NCBI RefSeq assembly: GCF_003337735.1
Contig: NZ_QPJY01000001.1
Span: 364,650-428,649, forward strand
Direction: 5' to 3'
Source of the DNA: Thioalbus denitrificans
GTDB lineage: Bacteria; Pseudomonadota; Gammaproteobacteria; DSM-26407
Length of the DNA stretch: 64,000 nucleotides
Shown here: in pieces, positions 7,393 to 16,542 of the stretch
Layout: every line of letters begins with the position of its first letter
How positions within the stretch are numbered: position 1 is the first letter of the stretch
Made by a program: the position numbers and the translations under genes
Notes under the pieces: model-generated
What the model saw: only the letters and a program-made list of their open reading frames with translations
What the model was told of the DNA's origin: nothing
Databases searched by the model: none

Positions 7393-8361
7393 CTAACCGC
7401 ACGCCTTGGGGGCCGTGGATGCCCCCAGCCAGAAGCCGATATCCTTGTCGAGGAACTCCTTCCAGGGCATGTAGTGGGAGCCGTCGCAGGAGAAGGTCAG
7501 TCCGACCAGGCCGTTGAATATGTTGAGTATCCCGGAGCGCAGGTAGATGATCTCGTCCATGTAGCGCAGCTCCCGGAAGCCCTGCAGGATGCGGGGGATC
7601 GCAGCGGCCGGAATGTCGGCGTCCGCGGGGTAGTCGCGCCGCGGGTAGGCCAGGCAGAGATCCGGGTCGGAGAGGTCATCGATGCCGTGGATGCGGAAGC
7701 GGTACGGGTCGTCCATGGACCAGAGGGTGGCGCGGGAGCTGGAGAAGTGCAGCTTCATGTGGAAGACGCCGTTCACCGTGATCAGTTCGGTGAGCAGGTC
7801 CAGCACCATGTCGATGCGTTCGTCCAGAGGACTGGTCACCCGCTCCTGGTAGAAGAGTCCGGAGCGGATGGCGGGGTCGCCCTTGAGCTGCATCCAGTGC
7901 CCCGGCTGCCGGTACAAGGCCTGCGTGGCGGGCAGCTCGCGCAGGTCGAAGTCCGCTCCCAGGTAGCCCAGCAGACGGCCGTCCTCTCCCCGGATGATCT
8001 GCACCGCGGTCAGCGACGGACGGCGGGAGTTGCGGCTGATGTAGGCATCCGAGAGGGAGAAGGTGTTGCCGGCGAGGGCCTCCGCCAGGTAGGGGCGATC
8101 GCTCCGGTCGCGCCCGTAGTGCGACTCCAGCAGGCCGGCGCGGGAGGCGTTGGAAGTGATCTGCAGGGCCCGGTCATCCAGCAGGTAGAGGTACTTGCAG
8201 TAGGGCAGTTCCGCCAGTCCCTCCATGAGCCGTCTCTCGAGGGTCCGCCGATCCGGCCAGGCAAGCCGGCAGTCGTCCGCCAGCAGGGCCAGCGATGAGG
8301 AGAGCCAGCCCTTGAGGATGCTGCGCTGGCGGTCGATGGATGCCTGCAGGGTCGCGTTCAT
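7393..8361 (-). CDS. PDC/Cache-type sensory domain protein without output domain
   Basis: A 322-aa protein built around a Cache (PDC) ligand-sensing fold. Recognisable parts are the segment SRAGLLESHYGRDRSDRPYL, then NTFSLSDAYISRNSRRPSLT and VQIIRGEDGRLLGYLGADFD. No histidine kinase, GGDEF, methyl-accepting or transmembrane segment is visible, so it appears cytoplasmic and output-less. I took the ATG at 8361 (MNATLQASIDRQ); the longer frame adds a low-complexity Arg/Pro stretch. It sits between pdxA and rsmA on the same strand. What it senses is unknown. Confidence 0.75.
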   Translation of the reverse strand: MNATLQASIDRQRSILKGWLSSSLALLADDCRLAWPDRRTLERRLMEGLAELPYCKYLYLLDDRALQITSNASRAGLLESHYGRDRSDRPYLAEALAGNTFSLSDAYISRNSRRPSLTAVQIIRGEDGRLLGYLGADFDLRELPATQALYRQPGHWMQLKGDPAIRSGLFYQERVTSPLDERIDMVLDLLTELITVNGVFHMKLHFSSSRATLWSMDDPYRFRIHGIDDLSDPDLCLAYPRRDYPADADIPAAAIPRILQGFRELRYMDEIIYLRSGILNIFNGLVGLTFSCDGSHYMPWKEFLDKDIGFWLGASTAPKACG

Positions 8362-8655
8362 GTCCGTCGGATGGGCCTGCCTGTGCGGTGCCGGTCGTGG
8401 CGGAAATCGACGGCCGCGTCCTCTGGCCCCCGTCATCGGAAGTCCGGTGCGCCCGCGCTGCCGGCGGCACCCGTCCCCTTGCGTCCCCGCCGCGCGTGGC
8501 CGGCCGGGAAATCGCCCGGTCAGCCGGAATCCGCTGCGGCACGGCGGCCCGCGCGGGCGGCGGCTGTGAGCGCGATCTTCTGTCGCCCGGCGTGGGTTGT
8601 CAACGCGGCGGGGGCCGGCGTGGCATGTCCGCGGGGAGTCGGGAGGCTTCCCCCG
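8362..8655. other. GC-rich intergenic region without gene
   Basis: About 290 bases between pdxA and the Cache gene. It is very GC-rich. I see no convincing ORF, repeat arm or terminator; the reading frames that cross it are shadows of the flanking genes. Confidence 0.5.
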
Positions 8656-9648
8656 TCACCGCGAGTGGCGGGCCATCTCCAGGGCGGTGGCGAGGGCGAC
8701 CTGCAGGCTGCCGGGGTCGGCGCGGCCGCTGCCGGCCAGATCCAGCGCGGTGCCGTGGTCCACGGAGGTGCGGATGATGGGCAGGCCCAGGGTGACGTTC
8801 ACGGCGCGGCCGAAGCCCTTGTACTTGAGCACGGGCAGGCCCTGGTCGTGGTACATGGCCAGCACCGCGTCGGCCCCCGCCAGGTGGCGGGGCGTGAACA
8901 GGGTGTCGGCCGGCAGCGGTCCCTCGAGCCGGATGCCTTCGGCGGCGAGGCGCTCGAGCACCGGCGTGATGACTTCGATCTCCTCCCGGCCCAGGTGGCC
9001 GCCCTCGCCGGCGTGGGGATTCAGGCCGCAGACCAGGATGCGCGGATCGGCCAGGCCGAAGCGCCCGCGGAGGTCGCCGTGCAGGACCCGGATGACCCGC
9101 TCCAGCCGCTCCGGGGTGATGGCGTCGGCCACCTCCCGCAGGGGCAGGTGGGTGGTGGCCAGCGCCACCCGCAGTCCCTCGGTGGCGAGCATCATCACCA
9201 CCTGGGCGGTGCCGGTGAGCGCCTGCAGGAACTCGGTGTGGCCGGAGAAGGGGATGCCCGCCTCGTTGATGATGCCCTTGTGGACGGGGCCGGTCACCAG
9301 GGCGGCGAACGCGCCGGCCTCGCAGCCGCGTGCCGCGCGCTCCAGGGTCTCCAGCACGTAGGGGGCGTTGGCCGGGTCGAGGCGGCCGGCCACGGCCGGC
9401 GCGCGCAGGGGCACCGGCAGCACCCGCAGGGTCCCGGGCCGATGCGCTTGCGGCGGGTCGCCGGGGGTGTGCTCCAGCAGCTCCAGCGGCAGGCCGAGCC
9501 GTTGGGCCCGCTCGGCCAGCAGCGCCGGATCCGCCGCCGCCACCACCTCCGCCGGCAGCGCCCGCTGGGCCGCCTGCACGGCCAGATCGGGCCCGATCCC
9601 GGCCGGCTCGCCGGGCGTGAGGACAATGCGCAGGGGGTTCGTGGTCAT
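8656..9648 (-). CDS. pdxA: 4-hydroxythreonine-4-phosphate dehydrogenase
   Basis: NAD-dependent step in DXP-dependent pyridoxal 5'-phosphate synthesis. The 330-aa protein starts [20 protein letters not shown] and shows the metal-binding histidine motifs [19 protein letters not shown] and [14 protein letters not shown]. The late segment [20 protein letters not shown] is also present. Length is normal. It follows surA in the conserved cluster, but two repeat elements (9659-9871 and 9880-10030) now fill the surA-pdxA gap. Confidence 0.97.
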   Translation of the reverse strand: MTTNPLRIVLTPGEPAGIGPDLAVQAAQRALPAEVVAAADPALLAERAQRLGLPLELLEHTPGDPPQAHRPGTLRVLPVPLRAPAVAGRLDPANAPYVLETLERAARGCEAGAFAALVTGPVHKGIINEAGIPFSGHTEFLQALTGTAQVVMMLATEGLRVALATTHLPLREVADAITPERLERVIRVLHGDLRGRFGLADPRILVCGLNPHAGEGGHLGREEIEVITPVLERLAAEGIRLEGPLPADTLFTPRHLAGADAVLAMYHDQGLPVLKYKGFGRAVNVTLGLPIIRTSVDHGTALDLAGSGRADPGSLQVALATALEMARHSR

Positions 9649-9658
9649 GGGGCGGTCG

Positions 9659-9871
9659 TTAATAGACAGGATTTACAGGATTGTCAGGATTATTGCATTG
9701 TGCATCTGGTATCGGGTTCGAGACAGATGCTTGGGCGTCGGTGACTGGTTTGGATGCCAGCAGGTCTCTGGCAGGATGCGTGGCGCTCATTCCTGCCGGC
9801 GAGAAGGGCGAATCCACGGCTGACAGCCTTTCTTCCCGAATCCTGTCAATCCGGTAAATCCTGTCTATTAA
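9659..9871. repeat. ACAGGATT-type inverted-arm repeat element
   Basis: The left arm at 9659-9691 reads TTAATAGACAGGATTTACAG and continues through three 9-nt units. The right arm at 9839-9871 is its inverted copy, ending AAATCCTGTCTATTAA. About 147 bases of unrelated sequence lie between the arms. No gene is present. It lies directly upstream of pdxA. Confidence 0.85.
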
Positions 9872-9879
9872 CCCAGATT

Positions 9880-10030
9880 TTTCTCGCCAAGATCGCCAAG
9901 AACGCCAAGGTTAAGAATGATCACGACCTTATGAATTGAGCATCGAGCATCGTCTTGTACGAGGGCCGCTGCAGTATAAGACCGTCAATCCTTTGTTTTC
10001 CCGGCGTTCTTCGCGTCTTGGCGAGAGACT
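9880..10030. repeat. CGCCAAGA-type inverted-arm repeat element
   Basis: The left arm has CGCCAAGAT, CGCCAAGAA and CGCCAAGG units (9884-9910). The inverted right arm GGCGTTCTTCGCGTCTTGG lies at 10003-10021. Roughly 90 bases, including an AT-richer stretch, lie between. The element stands tail-to-head with the ACAGGATT element before it and ends about 40 bases before the surA stop. Confidence 0.8.
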
Positions 10031-10068
10031 TACGAAAAATTGGGGCTAGAAAGGCTTTCTGGAGCCCG

Positions 10069-11382
10069 TCACTCGTCCAGGCGGAGCTCCACGTAGGCCT
10101 CGTCGCGCATGCGGCGCAGCCAGGTCTCGGTCTCCTCCTCGGCCTTGCGCTTGCGGATCGCCTCGGCGGCGCGGCTGCGCTGGTACTCGAGGGTGTCGTC
10201 CTGCTGGCGCCGCTCCAGGACCTGGATGATGTGCCAGCCGAAGCGGGTGTGGAAGGGCTGGCTCACCTGGCCGGGCTGGAGATCGTTCATCGTCTGCTCG
10301 AATTCGGGCACCAGGTCGCCGGGCTTGACCCAGCCCAGGTCGCCGCCGTTGGTGGCGCTGCCCAGGTCCTCGGAGTTGGAGCGGGCCAGGTCGGCGAAGT
10401 CCGAGCCGCCCACGATGCGTTCGCGCAGCTGTTCCAGCCGCACCCGCGCGTCGTCCTGGGAGACCACCTCGCTGGTCTTGATGAGGATGTGCCGGGCATG
10501 GGTCTGGGTGATCACGTGGCGATCCCCGCCCCGGCGGTCGATCAGCTTGATGATGTGGAAGCCGCTGGGGCTGCGGATGGGGCCGGCCAGTTCGCCCGGC
10601 GCCATGCTCGCCACCGTCTCGGAGAAGAGGATCGGGACCTCGCCCATCTTGCGCCAGCCCAGGTCGCCGCCCTCGAGGGCCTGCTGACCGCTGGAGACAG
10701 ATACCGCGGTCTGGCGGAAGTCGGCGCCCTCGTTCAGCGACTTGAGGGTGTCGCGGGCCTTCTGCTCGGCCTGCTGGATCACCTCCGGGGATGCGGCGTC
10801 GGGCACGGCGATGAGGATGTGGCCCAGGTGGTACTCGGTATCGTCGCCGCCGCGGGTCGCCTGGTTGGCCAGGAAGTTGTCGATCTCCTGCGGGGTGACG
10901 TTGATCTGGTTGATGATCTGGCGCTGGCGCAGCCGGCCGATGATCATCTCGTTGCGGATGTCCTCGCGGAAGCGGTTGAAATTGTAGCCGTCCCGCTCGA
11001 GCACGGCGCGGAAATCGCTGAGGCTCAGGTTGTTCTGCTTGGCCAGGCTGGCGATGGCCCGGTTGAGGCTGTCGTCGTCCACCTTGACCCCGGTGCTGGC
11101 GGCCACCTGCAGCTGCAGCCGTTCCATCACCAGGTTTTCGAGCACCTGGCGGGTGATCGTCTCCTGCGCCGGCAGCTTGGTGTTGTTCTGCCGCAGCTGC
11201 TCCATCACCAGGCGCAGCTTGCGCTTGAGCTCGCTCATCATGATGACGTCGTCGTTCACCACGGCGACGATTCGATCGATCTCCTGGACCGACTGGGCCT
11301 GGGCGGCGCCGGGCTGGGCCGCCAGCCACAGCGCGGGGGCAATCAGGCAGGAGAGCAGGAGGTTACGCAGGAAAGACTTCAT
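10069..11382 (-). CDS. surA: Periplasmic chaperone / peptidyl-prolyl isomerase SurA
   Basis: Escorts unfolded outer-membrane proteins, including LptD, across the periplasm. The 437-aa protein has a signal peptide (LLLSCLIAPALWLAAQP ending AQAQ) and the SurA N-domain beginning IDRIVAVVNDDVIMMSELK. Two parvulin domains follow: the first around YHLGHILIAVPDA to GGDLGWRKMGE, the second around THARHILIKTSEV to GGDLGWVKPGDLVPEFE. A C-terminal helix packs against the N-domain. It starts six bases after the lptD stop, so the two are one operon, as in E. coli and Pseudomonas. Confidence 0.97.
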   Translation of the reverse strand: MKSFLRNLLLSCLIAPALWLAAQPGAAQAQSVQEIDRIVAVVNDDVIMMSELKRKLRLVMEQLRQNNTKLPAQETITRQVLENLVMERLQLQVAASTGVKVDDDSLNRAIASLAKQNNLSLSDFRAVLERDGYNFNRFREDIRNEMIIGRLRQRQIINQINVTPQEIDNFLANQATRGGDDTEYHLGHILIAVPDAASPEVIQQAEQKARDTLKSLNEGADFRQTAVSVSSGQQALEGGDLGWRKMGEVPILFSETVASMAPGELAGPIRSPSGFHIIKLIDRRGGDRHVITQTHARHILIKTSEVVSQDDARVRLEQLRERIVGGSDFADLARSNSEDLGSATNGGDLGWVKPGDLVPEFEQTMNDLQPGQVSQPFHTRFGWHIIQVLERRQQDDTLEYQRSRAAEAIRKRKAEEETETWLRRMRDEAYVELRLDE

Positions 11383-11388
11383 GGATGG

Positions 11389-14004
11389 TTACCAGGTGGT
11401 CGGGTCGTCGGGATTGACCGAGTAGCCAAGAATACCATGCTCCAGGAGGTTGCTGATGGAGTTGCCCACCCGCGTCAGTCCCTTGAGCTCGAGCTGGAGG
11501 TAGAGCGCGTTGTTGCTCTCCTCGTCCAGGTCGTTCACGTAGTGGCGGGCCACCAGGCGCAGGGCCCAGCAGCAGCTGCCGTATTCGAACCCGGCAAAGG
11601 CGTCCAGGGTGCGCCGGTCCTCGATGGAGTAGTTCCACCGGCCCACCACGCTCCAGTTGGGGTTCAGCGGCCAGAGCAGCGAGGCGTCGGTCTGCTCCAG
11701 GGTCTCGTCGATATCCTTGCGCAGGCGGTAGGCCAGGTTGAGGATGCGCCGGTTGTCGGGCTGGTAGTGGAACTGCAGCGTGCCGCGGCGCATGTCGTTC
11801 TCGTCGGTGTTCCACTGCAGGCCGCCGCGGGCGTACCAGGCGTCGCTCAAGCGGTAGTCGACTTCGCCCACCAGGTCCGAGGTTCCGCTGTCCTCCGCCG
11901 GCGCGCCGGTCTCCAGGCCCACCTCGCGGTCGCTGAAGTAGAACACGCTGCCCAGCCCGGCGCGCAGCCGCTCGCGGCCGTCGGCGTTGTCCAGCACCCG
12001 GCTGGTGAGGGCGAGGGTCAGCTGGTTGGCGTCGCCCACCCGGTCGCGGCCGCTGAAGCGGTTGTCGCGGAACAGCTGCTCGAAGCTGAAGTCGAGGGCG
12101 GCGCTGTCGAACACCGGGATGTCGTCCTGGTTCTCGTTGGGGACGTAGAGGTAGTAGAGCCGCGGCTCCAGGGTCTGGGTGTAGTCGCCGCCGTCCCAGG
12201 CCAGGGGGCGCTCGAAGAACAGTCCGCCGTCCAGGCTCAGCACCGGCAGGGCGCGGGTGGTGCTGTCGGGGTAGACCCCGTCGGGGTCGTCGAGGCTGTA
12301 GCCCGTGTAGCGGTACTTCGCGCTGGGGGTGAGGAACCAGGCGGCGCCGGCCAGGGGCAGGCTCAGGCCCGGCTCCAGGTCCACGCGCTGGCCGGTGACC
12401 AGGGACTCGTGGTCGAAGCGGGTGTACTCGGCGCGCAGCGAGGTGCGCAGGGTGCCGGCGATTTCCGGCAGGGCGCCCCGGAACAGCAGCTGGGGCATCC
12501 GGTCGTAGGGGCGCTCGTCCGGGCCGAGGGTCTCGTCCACGGTCTGGAACGACTGGGCCCGGCCCAGCACCGACCAGTAGGTGCTGTCGTAGCGCAGGTC
12601 CGCGCGCCGGTCGAGATGGGTGGTGCTGGTGAGATTGATGCCGTTGCCCAGGTCGCGGAAGTACTGCTCGTCGGAGACGTAGTTCAGGTCCACGTCGGTG
12701 CTCCAGCCGGGAGCGAAGACGCCCTGGTGCTGGTAGCTCAGCAGCTCGCGGTGATCGCCGAACTCGTTGTCGTGGGGGAGCACCTCGGCGGTGACCTGCC
12801 CGCCCTGGCCCTCCAGCAGGTAGCGGAACTCGCCCTGGACCTGCAGTCCGCGCCGGCTCATGAGGCGCGGGGTCAGGGTGGCGTCGTAGCTGGGCGCCAG
12901 GTTGATGTAGTAGGGGACGCTCAGGTCCAGCCCGGTCGCCTCGGAGGTGCCGAAGGTGGGGACCAGGAAGCCGGTGTGGCGCTTGTCGTCGATGGGGAAG
13001 CTCAGGTACGGCCAGTAGAAGATGGGCACATCCTTGAAGTCCACCTTCACCTGGCGGGCCTCGCCGCGGCCGGTGGCCGGATCGAGCTTCACCTCGCCGG
13101 CGCTCAGCTCCCAGTCGGGGCGCCCGGGATCGCAGGTGGTGTAGGTGGCCTCCTTCAGCACCACCACGTCCCCGCTGCGCAGCTCGGCGCGCTCGGCGCG
13201 GCCGCTGGCATGGAGGCCGGGCAGCTCGTAGCTCGCCTGCTCCAGCTCGCCGGTGCGCTCGTCGAGGCGCAGCCGGGCGCGTTCGGCCGCCACCGCGAAG
13301 CCGGGCTCGGAGTAGCGCACGCCCCCCTCGGCCTCGAACCGGTTCTCGGCGCGCCACACGGTGACCTGGCTGGCCTGCAGGTGGCGATCGCCCTGGGTCA
13401 GCCGGACCTCGCCCTCGAGCCGATCCTCGCCATCCTGGGTGGAGCGGACGCGGTCGGCGCTCACCTCGATGGGCAGGTCCGACGTGGAGGCGGCCGACCC
13501 CGGCCGGAAGGTTCCGGGGGCGCTGCTCACCGCGCACAGCGCCCAGGGGTCGCGGCCGCCGGGCCCCGCATCGGCGGTGGCGACGGCCGTGGAGGCCGGA
13601 CGCAGGGGAGGGGGGGTTCGCCGGGCGACGGCGGGCGCCGCCGCGCCCTCGTCGCGCCCGCCGGCCGAGGGCCGGGCGGCCGGTTCCGGGGCCGGTTCAC
13701 GCGCCGGCGCCGGCCGCTCCCGGGCGGGTGCGGCGCCGGTGGCAGAGGGTGTCGATGGCCCGGGCGGGGCCGGCGTGGCCGCGGGCGCCGGCATGGCGGC
13801 GGGCATGGCGGGCTCCGCTCCCGCGCAGACCCACTTGCCGCCGGCTTCCTGCCGGCAGTCCCAGGGGGAGGCCGCTTCGGCGGCCTGGAGCGCCAGGCCC
13901 GGGTAGCAGGCGAGGAGAATGGAGATCGTGATGGGCGACAGCCCGGGCTTGGTCGTGTTCACGTGCGCCGCATGATCAGGGTTAGAAGCCCGATAAAATC
14001 GCAC
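11389..14004 (-). CDS. lptD: LPS-assembly protein LptD
   Basis: Outer-membrane beta-barrel that inserts LPS into the outer leaflet together with LptE. Up to 871 aa. It has a hydrophobic signal (PITISILLACYPGLALQAAEA), a Pro/Ala-rich linker, an OstA-like beta-jellyroll domain (DLPIEVSADRVRSTQDGEDR) and a long C-terminal barrel. The disulfide cysteines are visible: an N-terminal pair in SPWDCRQEAGGKWVCAG and the adjacent C-terminal pair in EYGSCCWALRL. The ATG at 14004 is the longest start. A GTG at 13962 (VNTTKPGLSP) gives a more compact signal peptide and is equally possible. It is divergent from the cyclase-like gene. Confidence 0.96.
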   Translation of the reverse strand: MRFYRASNPDHAAHVNTTKPGLSPITISILLACYPGLALQAAEAASPWDCRQEAGGKWVCAGAEPAMPAAMPAPAATPAPPGPSTPSATGAAPARERPAPAREPAPEPAARPSAGGRDEGAAAPAVARRTPPPLRPASTAVATADAGPGGRDPWALCAVSSAPGTFRPGSAASTSDLPIEVSADRVRSTQDGEDRLEGEVRLTQGDRHLQASQVTVWRAENRFEAEGGVRYSEPGFAVAAERARLRLDERTGELEQASYELPGLHASGRAERAELRSGDVVVLKEATYTTCDPGRPDWELSAGEVKLDPATGRGEARQVKVDFKDVPIFYWPYLSFPIDDKRHTGFLVPTFGTSEATGLDLSVPYYINLAPSYDATLTPRLMSRRGLQVQGEFRYLLEGQGGQVTAEVLPHDNEFGDHRELLSYQHQGVFAPGWSTDVDLNYVSDEQYFRDLGNGINLTSTTHLDRRADLRYDSTYWSVLGRAQSFQTVDETLGPDERPYDRMPQLLFRGALPEIAGTLRTSLRAEYTRFDHESLVTGQRVDLEPGLSLPLAGAAWFLTPSAKYRYTGYSLDDPDGVYPDSTTRALPVLSLDGGLFFERPLAWDGGDYTQTLEPRLYYLYVPNENQDDIPVFDSAALDFSFEQLFRDNRFSGRDRVGDANQLTLALTSRVLDNADGRERLRAGLGSVFYFSDREVGLETGAPAEDSGTSDLVGEVDYRLSDAWYARGGLQWNTDENDMRRGTLQFHYQPDNRRILNLAYRLRKDIDETLEQTDASLLWPLNPNWSVVGRWNYSIEDRRTLDAFAGFEYGSCCWALRLVARHYVNDLDEESNNALYLQLELKGLTRVGNSISNLLEHGILGYSVNPDDPTTW

Positions 14005-14164
14005 AGAATGGGCATGGCTTCAAATGGAGCCGGTCACGCGCTTGCGCTGGAGGCCGGTCCATGCCATTGATCCGGCAACCGGCCCGGCCGGCGGAATGAC
14101 CTGGAGAACGACCGTGTGGTGGCAGCCCCCCCGACAACCTGCCTTCTGCCTGTTCCGGCCGCGG

Positions 14165-16393
14165 ATGCCGTTCTTTCCGTTGGCGTCGTTCCAGCGCGGC
14201 ATCGACAACATCCGCATCGACGTCTCCCTGAGCCCCCTGTTCACCCAGCTGGCGCGGAGCCTGGCCGCGAGCCTGCTCAGCCAGCAGGCCGCCTCGGTGC
14301 GCAAGCAGATCCGGGTGGCGGGGGCGGTGCGCCATGACCTGGAGGCGTTCCGGGAGTCCTATGCCAGCATGCTGGAGGCGGCCATCCACCGCGCCCGGGT
14401 GGAGGAGCAGCACAACCTCCTGGCCCTCATGCAGCTGGCGGTCATCAAGTTCGTCACCGAGCTGGTCATCCTGGAGCTCGGCCAGTTCATCCATGAGCTC
14501 AAGGTCTCCCTGAGCGGCACCCGGCCGGAGCAGGTGGAGAAGTCCACCCAGCTCTACGACCGCGTGGTCTGGCTGACCAAGAACCAGGCGCGGATCCGCT
14601 ACACCGTCACGCGGATGATGCTGCAGCAGCTCTACAAGGTGGAGAAGGGCGGTCTCGGGGAACTGCAGGCGGCCCTGCTCGGGGGGCGCCGGGTGGTGCC
14701 GGCCAGCGTCTTCACCAACCCGCTGCTCCAGGCCGGCGCCCCCATCAGCGACGAGATCCTGCTCAAGCACTACGTGCTCATCGGCAACCGCGTGGATGAC
14801 CGCAACAGCCTGGCCGCGCTCCGCGGCCTGATGCGGCGCGCCTTCGCCGACCTCCATACCTCGGACTGTCAGCCCTGCCCCGTCACCTATGTCGGCTCGG
14901 ACGGCCTGGAGCCCATCCCGCCGGTGGAGCTCGTGGCCGAGGACGTGGAGGTGCCGGGCTGGTGGGAGGCGCCGGAGAACATGGACATTCTCCTGAACCG
15001 GGAGCGCTACCAGGAATACGCCACCCAGCTGCGCCAGCGGGGTCGCGCCGGGGAGCACGGCGTGCTGCCCCAGGTGGAGGCGCACCTGCGCTTCCAGCGG
15101 GCCCAGCTCGACAACATCGAGATCCTGCTGCGGGAGACGGGGCTGAAGTACGACGTGCTCGCCAACCACGAGCTGCGCACGCTGTACAACGACTTTTCCG
15201 AGTGGGTCAATCCCCAGCTTCTCTACCAGTACCTGGTGGGCGGGCGCCAGGCCCGCAACGTGTTGCAGAAGATCCGGGTGCTGGTGCGGGAAGGGGAGCC
15301 GGGCCTGCTCATGCGCCGCCTGGAGGATGCCGCCCGCCGGGTCCGGCGCCAGGCCCGGCGCAAGAGCCCGGTGCGGGTCCTGCACTACCTGAAGGAGCTG
15401 GCGGCCTACCAGCGCGACCTGCACCAGTATGACGTGGTGCAGGAGGCGATGAAGGGCATCAACCTGCTGGAGGAGCCCAACGACCTGCGCCTGTCCCGGG
15501 GCAACAACCGCCTCTACGAGTTCACCACGCTGGACGAGGAGCCGGGCGCGCGGCACGTCATCCGCACCCACACGGTGCTGAAGGCCGATGTGCGCGGCTC
15601 CACCCGGGTGACCGCCGAGCTCCTGCGCCACGGGCTCAACCCGGCGAGCCACTTCGACTCCAACTTCTTCGCCCCGATCCGCGAACTGCTCGATCCCTTC
15701 GGCGCGGCCAAGGTGTTCATCGAGGGCGACGCGGTGATCCTGGCCATCTTCGAGAGCGAGGGGGACGCCGGGAACTGGCTCAGCGTCGCGCGCGCCTGCG
15801 GCCTGGCCCAGAGCATGCTGCAGGTGGTGGCCATGCACAATCGCAAGAACCGGACCCACCGGCTGCCGCTGCTGGAGTTCGGCATCGGCATCGCCTACGC
15901 GCCCGAGCCGCCCGCCTTCCTCTACGACGGGGAGCAGCCGATCATGATCTCGTCGGCCATCGGGCGGGCCGATCGCCTCTCCTCCTGCGCCTGGGGGCTG
16001 CGGGCCCACTATCCGGGCGGCGGGGTGCCCCGCAACCCCGTGGCGGTGTTCGAGATCGACGAGCAGGCCCTCAGCGAGCCCCAGTTCGGCGGCAAGGGCG
16101 AGCGCTACGCCCGCTACAACATCAACGGCATCGCCCTGGACGAGGCGGCATTCGAGAAGCTGCGCTCGGAGATCGACCTCAAGCGGGTCACCCTCGATGT
16201 CTACGGCAGCGGCAAGCCGGCGGTCTTCTACCTGGGGCGCTATCCCCAGACCACCGGGGTGCTGCGCCGGCTGGCGGTGCGCGAGGGCAGGGTCCGCTCC
16301 CTGCGCGAGCCGGAGCGGGAGACCGGCCGGTTCTACTACGAGGTGGTGACCAACCCGAAGCTCCTGGAGCTGCTGGACAGCTTCTTCTACTGA
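14165..16393 (+). CDS. Large protein with C-terminal class III cyclase-like domain
   Basis: About 742 aa from the ATG at 14165; in-frame ATGs at 14096 and 14024 are possible and none has a clear ribosome site. The first ~450 residues are mainly helical and Arg/Leu/Gln-rich without a recognised domain. From about residue 465 there is a nucleotide-cyclase-like segment. HTVLKADVRGSTRVTAEL resembles the first metal-binding strand, and KVFIEGDAVILAIFE resembles the second metal-binding loop. The purine-specifying residues cannot be assigned by eye, so activity is uncertain. It is divergent from lptD and 150 bases before amgK. Its role is unknown. Confidence 0.7.
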   Translation: MPFFPLASFQRGIDNIRIDVSLSPLFTQLARSLAASLLSQQAASVRKQIRVAGAVRHDLEAFRESYASMLEAAIHRARVEEQHNLLALMQLAVIKFVTELVILELGQFIHELKVSLSGTRPEQVEKSTQLYDRVVWLTKNQARIRYTVTRMMLQQLYKVEKGGLGELQAALLGGRRVVPASVFTNPLLQAGAPISDEILLKHYVLIGNRVDDRNSLAALRGLMRRAFADLHTSDCQPCPVTYVGSDGLEPIPPVELVAEDVEVPGWWEAPENMDILLNRERYQEYATQLRQRGRAGEHGVLPQVEAHLRFQRAQLDNIEILLRETGLKYDVLANHELRTLYNDFSEWVNPQLLYQYLVGGRQARNVLQKIRVLVREGEPGLLMRRLEDAARRVRRQARRKSPVRVLHYLKELAAYQRDLHQYDVVQEAMKGINLLEEPNDLRLSRGNNRLYEFTTLDEEPGARHVIRTHTVLKADVRGSTRVTAELLRHGLNPASHFDSNFFAPIRELLDPFGAAKVFIEGDAVILAIFESEGDAGNWLSVARACGLAQSMLQVVAMHNRKNRTHRLPLLEFGIGIAYAPEPPAFLYDGEQPIMISSAIGRADRLSSCAWGLRAHYPGGGVPRNPVAVFEIDEQALSEPQFGGKGERYARYNINGIALDEAAFEKLRSEIDLKRVTLDVYGSGKPAVFYLGRYPQTTGVLRRLAVREGRVRSLREPERETGRFYYEVVTNPKLLELLDSFFY

Positions 16394-16542
16394 GTGGAAT
16401 TCCGGGCCCGCCGGCCCGGCTCAGGTCCGACCGGCGCCGACCCCGCCCACCTCGCCGCAGCCATCCCTTTGCGCGCCCAGCGCGGGTGCGAGAGAATCCT
16501 CCACTTCCCGATTGCCACCGCCACCGCTGGAGAGACGAACCG

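Noticed and set aside
9955-14070. Plus-strand open frame of 1371 codons opposite surA and lptD
   Set aside because: It is the antisense shadow of two well-identified genes in high-GC DNA; its Val/Gln/His-rich composition matches no protein family.
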